From Rhynchopus sp. YZ270_cl-10 (lineage: Eukaryota; Euglenozoa; Diplonemea; Diplonemida; Diplonemidae): DNA of 64,000 nt. The translations under genes and the position numbers were made by a program. The notes beneath the pieces were generated by a model. That model was not told where the DNA came from and ran no database searches. It was given only the letters and a program-made list of their open reading frames with translations. Position 1 is the stretch's first letter; the number at the start of each line of letters is the position of its first letter. Positions 63,901 to 64,000 of the stretch are shown here, piece after piece. The stretch lies in assembly GCA_964035575.1 (NCBI GenBank), contig OZ037932.1:558001-622000 (forward strand), in the 5' to 3' direction.

Positions 63901-64000
63901 TAGAGATGGTTCGGGATGAGGTTCGCCACTGTGTACAGATTCAACACCACATCCCCTTTCGCGTCAAGCGAGTTGAACACTCTGTCTTCGATCACACCAT
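57968..64000 (-). CDS. Giant fibronectin type III repeat protein (5' end beyond window), at least 5 exons
   Basis: Partial: coding runs off the right edge. Exons >64000-60609, 60552-60466, 60419-58674, 58610-58548 and 58051-57968 join in frame across introns of 56, 46, 63 and 496 nt and give at least 1789 aa. About 13 FN3-like modules repeat a core V..IGE..-..W.R followed by a short motif such as GEWGEWSQP, GDWGLWSPQ, GQWGLWSKP or MQWGSWSEE. One module has a long charged insert with a Glu-rich run. The last modules (e.g. PGKPVLKKAHSNYIAFEWDPP) are the most canonical FN3. The tail is Pro-rich, then LTDRQSQHSDEDYDVLSL to the stop. Whether it is extracellular cannot be judged without the N-terminus. 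Intron 4 contains two B-type snoRNA-like units. Confidence 0.8.
58130..58234 (-). ncRNA. Box C/D snoRNA-like gene, family B copy 8 (intronic)
   Basis: Boxes C (58234-58228) and D (58133-58130) intact. It lies within the predicted 496-nt last intron of the FN3 gene, on the sense strand. Confidence 0.58.
58276..58331 (-). ncRNA. Structured B-array spacer RNA (intronic)
   Basis: Same hairpin and AGA end as 25003-25058. Confidence 0.3.
58343..58448 (-). ncRNA. Box C/D snoRNA-like gene, family B copy 9 (intronic)
   Basis: Boxes intact; starts about 100 nt after the intron donor. Pairs with copy 8. Confidence 0.58.

Noticed and set aside
1-64000. CRISPR arrays, bacterial operons, LTR retroelements or virus-like elements
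   Set aside because: The repeats are not evenly spaced short direct repeats, and no integrase, reverse transcriptase, capsid or terminal-repeat structure was seen.

Overview
The window looks like nuclear DNA of an intron-bearing euglenozoan, most likely a diplonemid. This is inferred: no rRNA or spliced-leader gene is present to prove it. The reasons are: (i) all 24 protein genes I can support lie on the minus strand, as in a polycistronic directional cluster; (ii) many start codons follow a pyrimidine-rich tract ending in AG by 8-60 nt, as expected for trans-splice acceptors; (iii) ordinary GT-AG cis-introns are common, unlike kinetoplastids, and mostly begin GTATG; (iv) GC-rich coding DNA alternates with intergenic DNA full of A/T homopolymers, purine/pyrimidine runs and short hairpin repeats; (v) repeated minus-strand arrays carry box C/D snoRNA signatures, as in trypanosome and Euglena snoRNA clusters.

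Layout, left to right (transcription runs right to left). 1-0.4 kb: edge of snoRNA-like array A. 1.7-3.2 kb: a 1.2-kb foldback DNA transposon and two small palindromes. 3.6-5.7: GT77-like glycosyltransferase. 7.1-10.0: inositol-5-phosphatase-like pseudoenzyme with C2-like and PDZ domains. 11.8-12.7: acidic unknown. 13.7-15.9: large secreted glycoprotein. 17.1-18.0: WW/Tudor-like protein. 18.2-19.3: prolyl 4-hydroxylase. 20.8-21.3: CHCHD2/10 (Mix17)-like protein. 21.4-22.4: MYND/MSS51-like protein. 24.0-24.6: small ER/secreted Cys protein. 24.9-25.2: two B-type snoRNA-like units. 26.0-27.6: basic coiled-coil protein. 27.9-28.8: array A. 29.2-29.6: small membrane protein between direct repeats. 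30.7-34.1: PH/coiled-coil protein in five exons. 34.4-34.9: Cys/Gln/Pro-rich protein. 35.5-36.9: LicD-family protein. 37.5-38.8: THUMP RNA methyltransferase. 39.2-41.0: COQ8 kinase. 41.7-42.3: membrane protein. 43.5-44.5: unknown. 45.4-46.2: EEP-fold hydrolase. 47.3-50.1: USP8-like deubiquitinase. 50.3-51.5: Pro/Ser-rich protein. 52.8-53.9: atypical DHHC palmitoyltransferase. 54.0-55.2: array A. 55.5-55.9: small helical protein. 56.0-56.8: array B. 58.0-64.0: fibronectin-III protein cut by the window edge, with two more B units inside an intron.

The genes are not one pathway. They mix secretory glycosylation and hydroxylation (GT77, LicD, P4H), mitochondrial functions (Mix17-like, MSS51-like, COQ8), RNA modification (THUMP methyltransferase, snoRNA-like genes), signalling (PH, PDZ, palmitoylation) and ubiquitin turnover, as expected of a euglenozoan polycistron.

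The most interesting content is non-coding. Family A (nine copies) has box C ATGATGA, boxes D' and D as CTGA, and an invariant D' guide complementary to the conserved LSU rRNA segment AGUCUAACACGUG. The D'+5 rule lands on the C methylated by yeast snR58 and human SNORD104. Family B (nine copies) has the same box layout, and two copies sit inside a cis-intron. A second layer is a set of short hairpin repeats, mostly with an ACGAGAG-like loop, found in one orientation in many gene-to-gene gaps.
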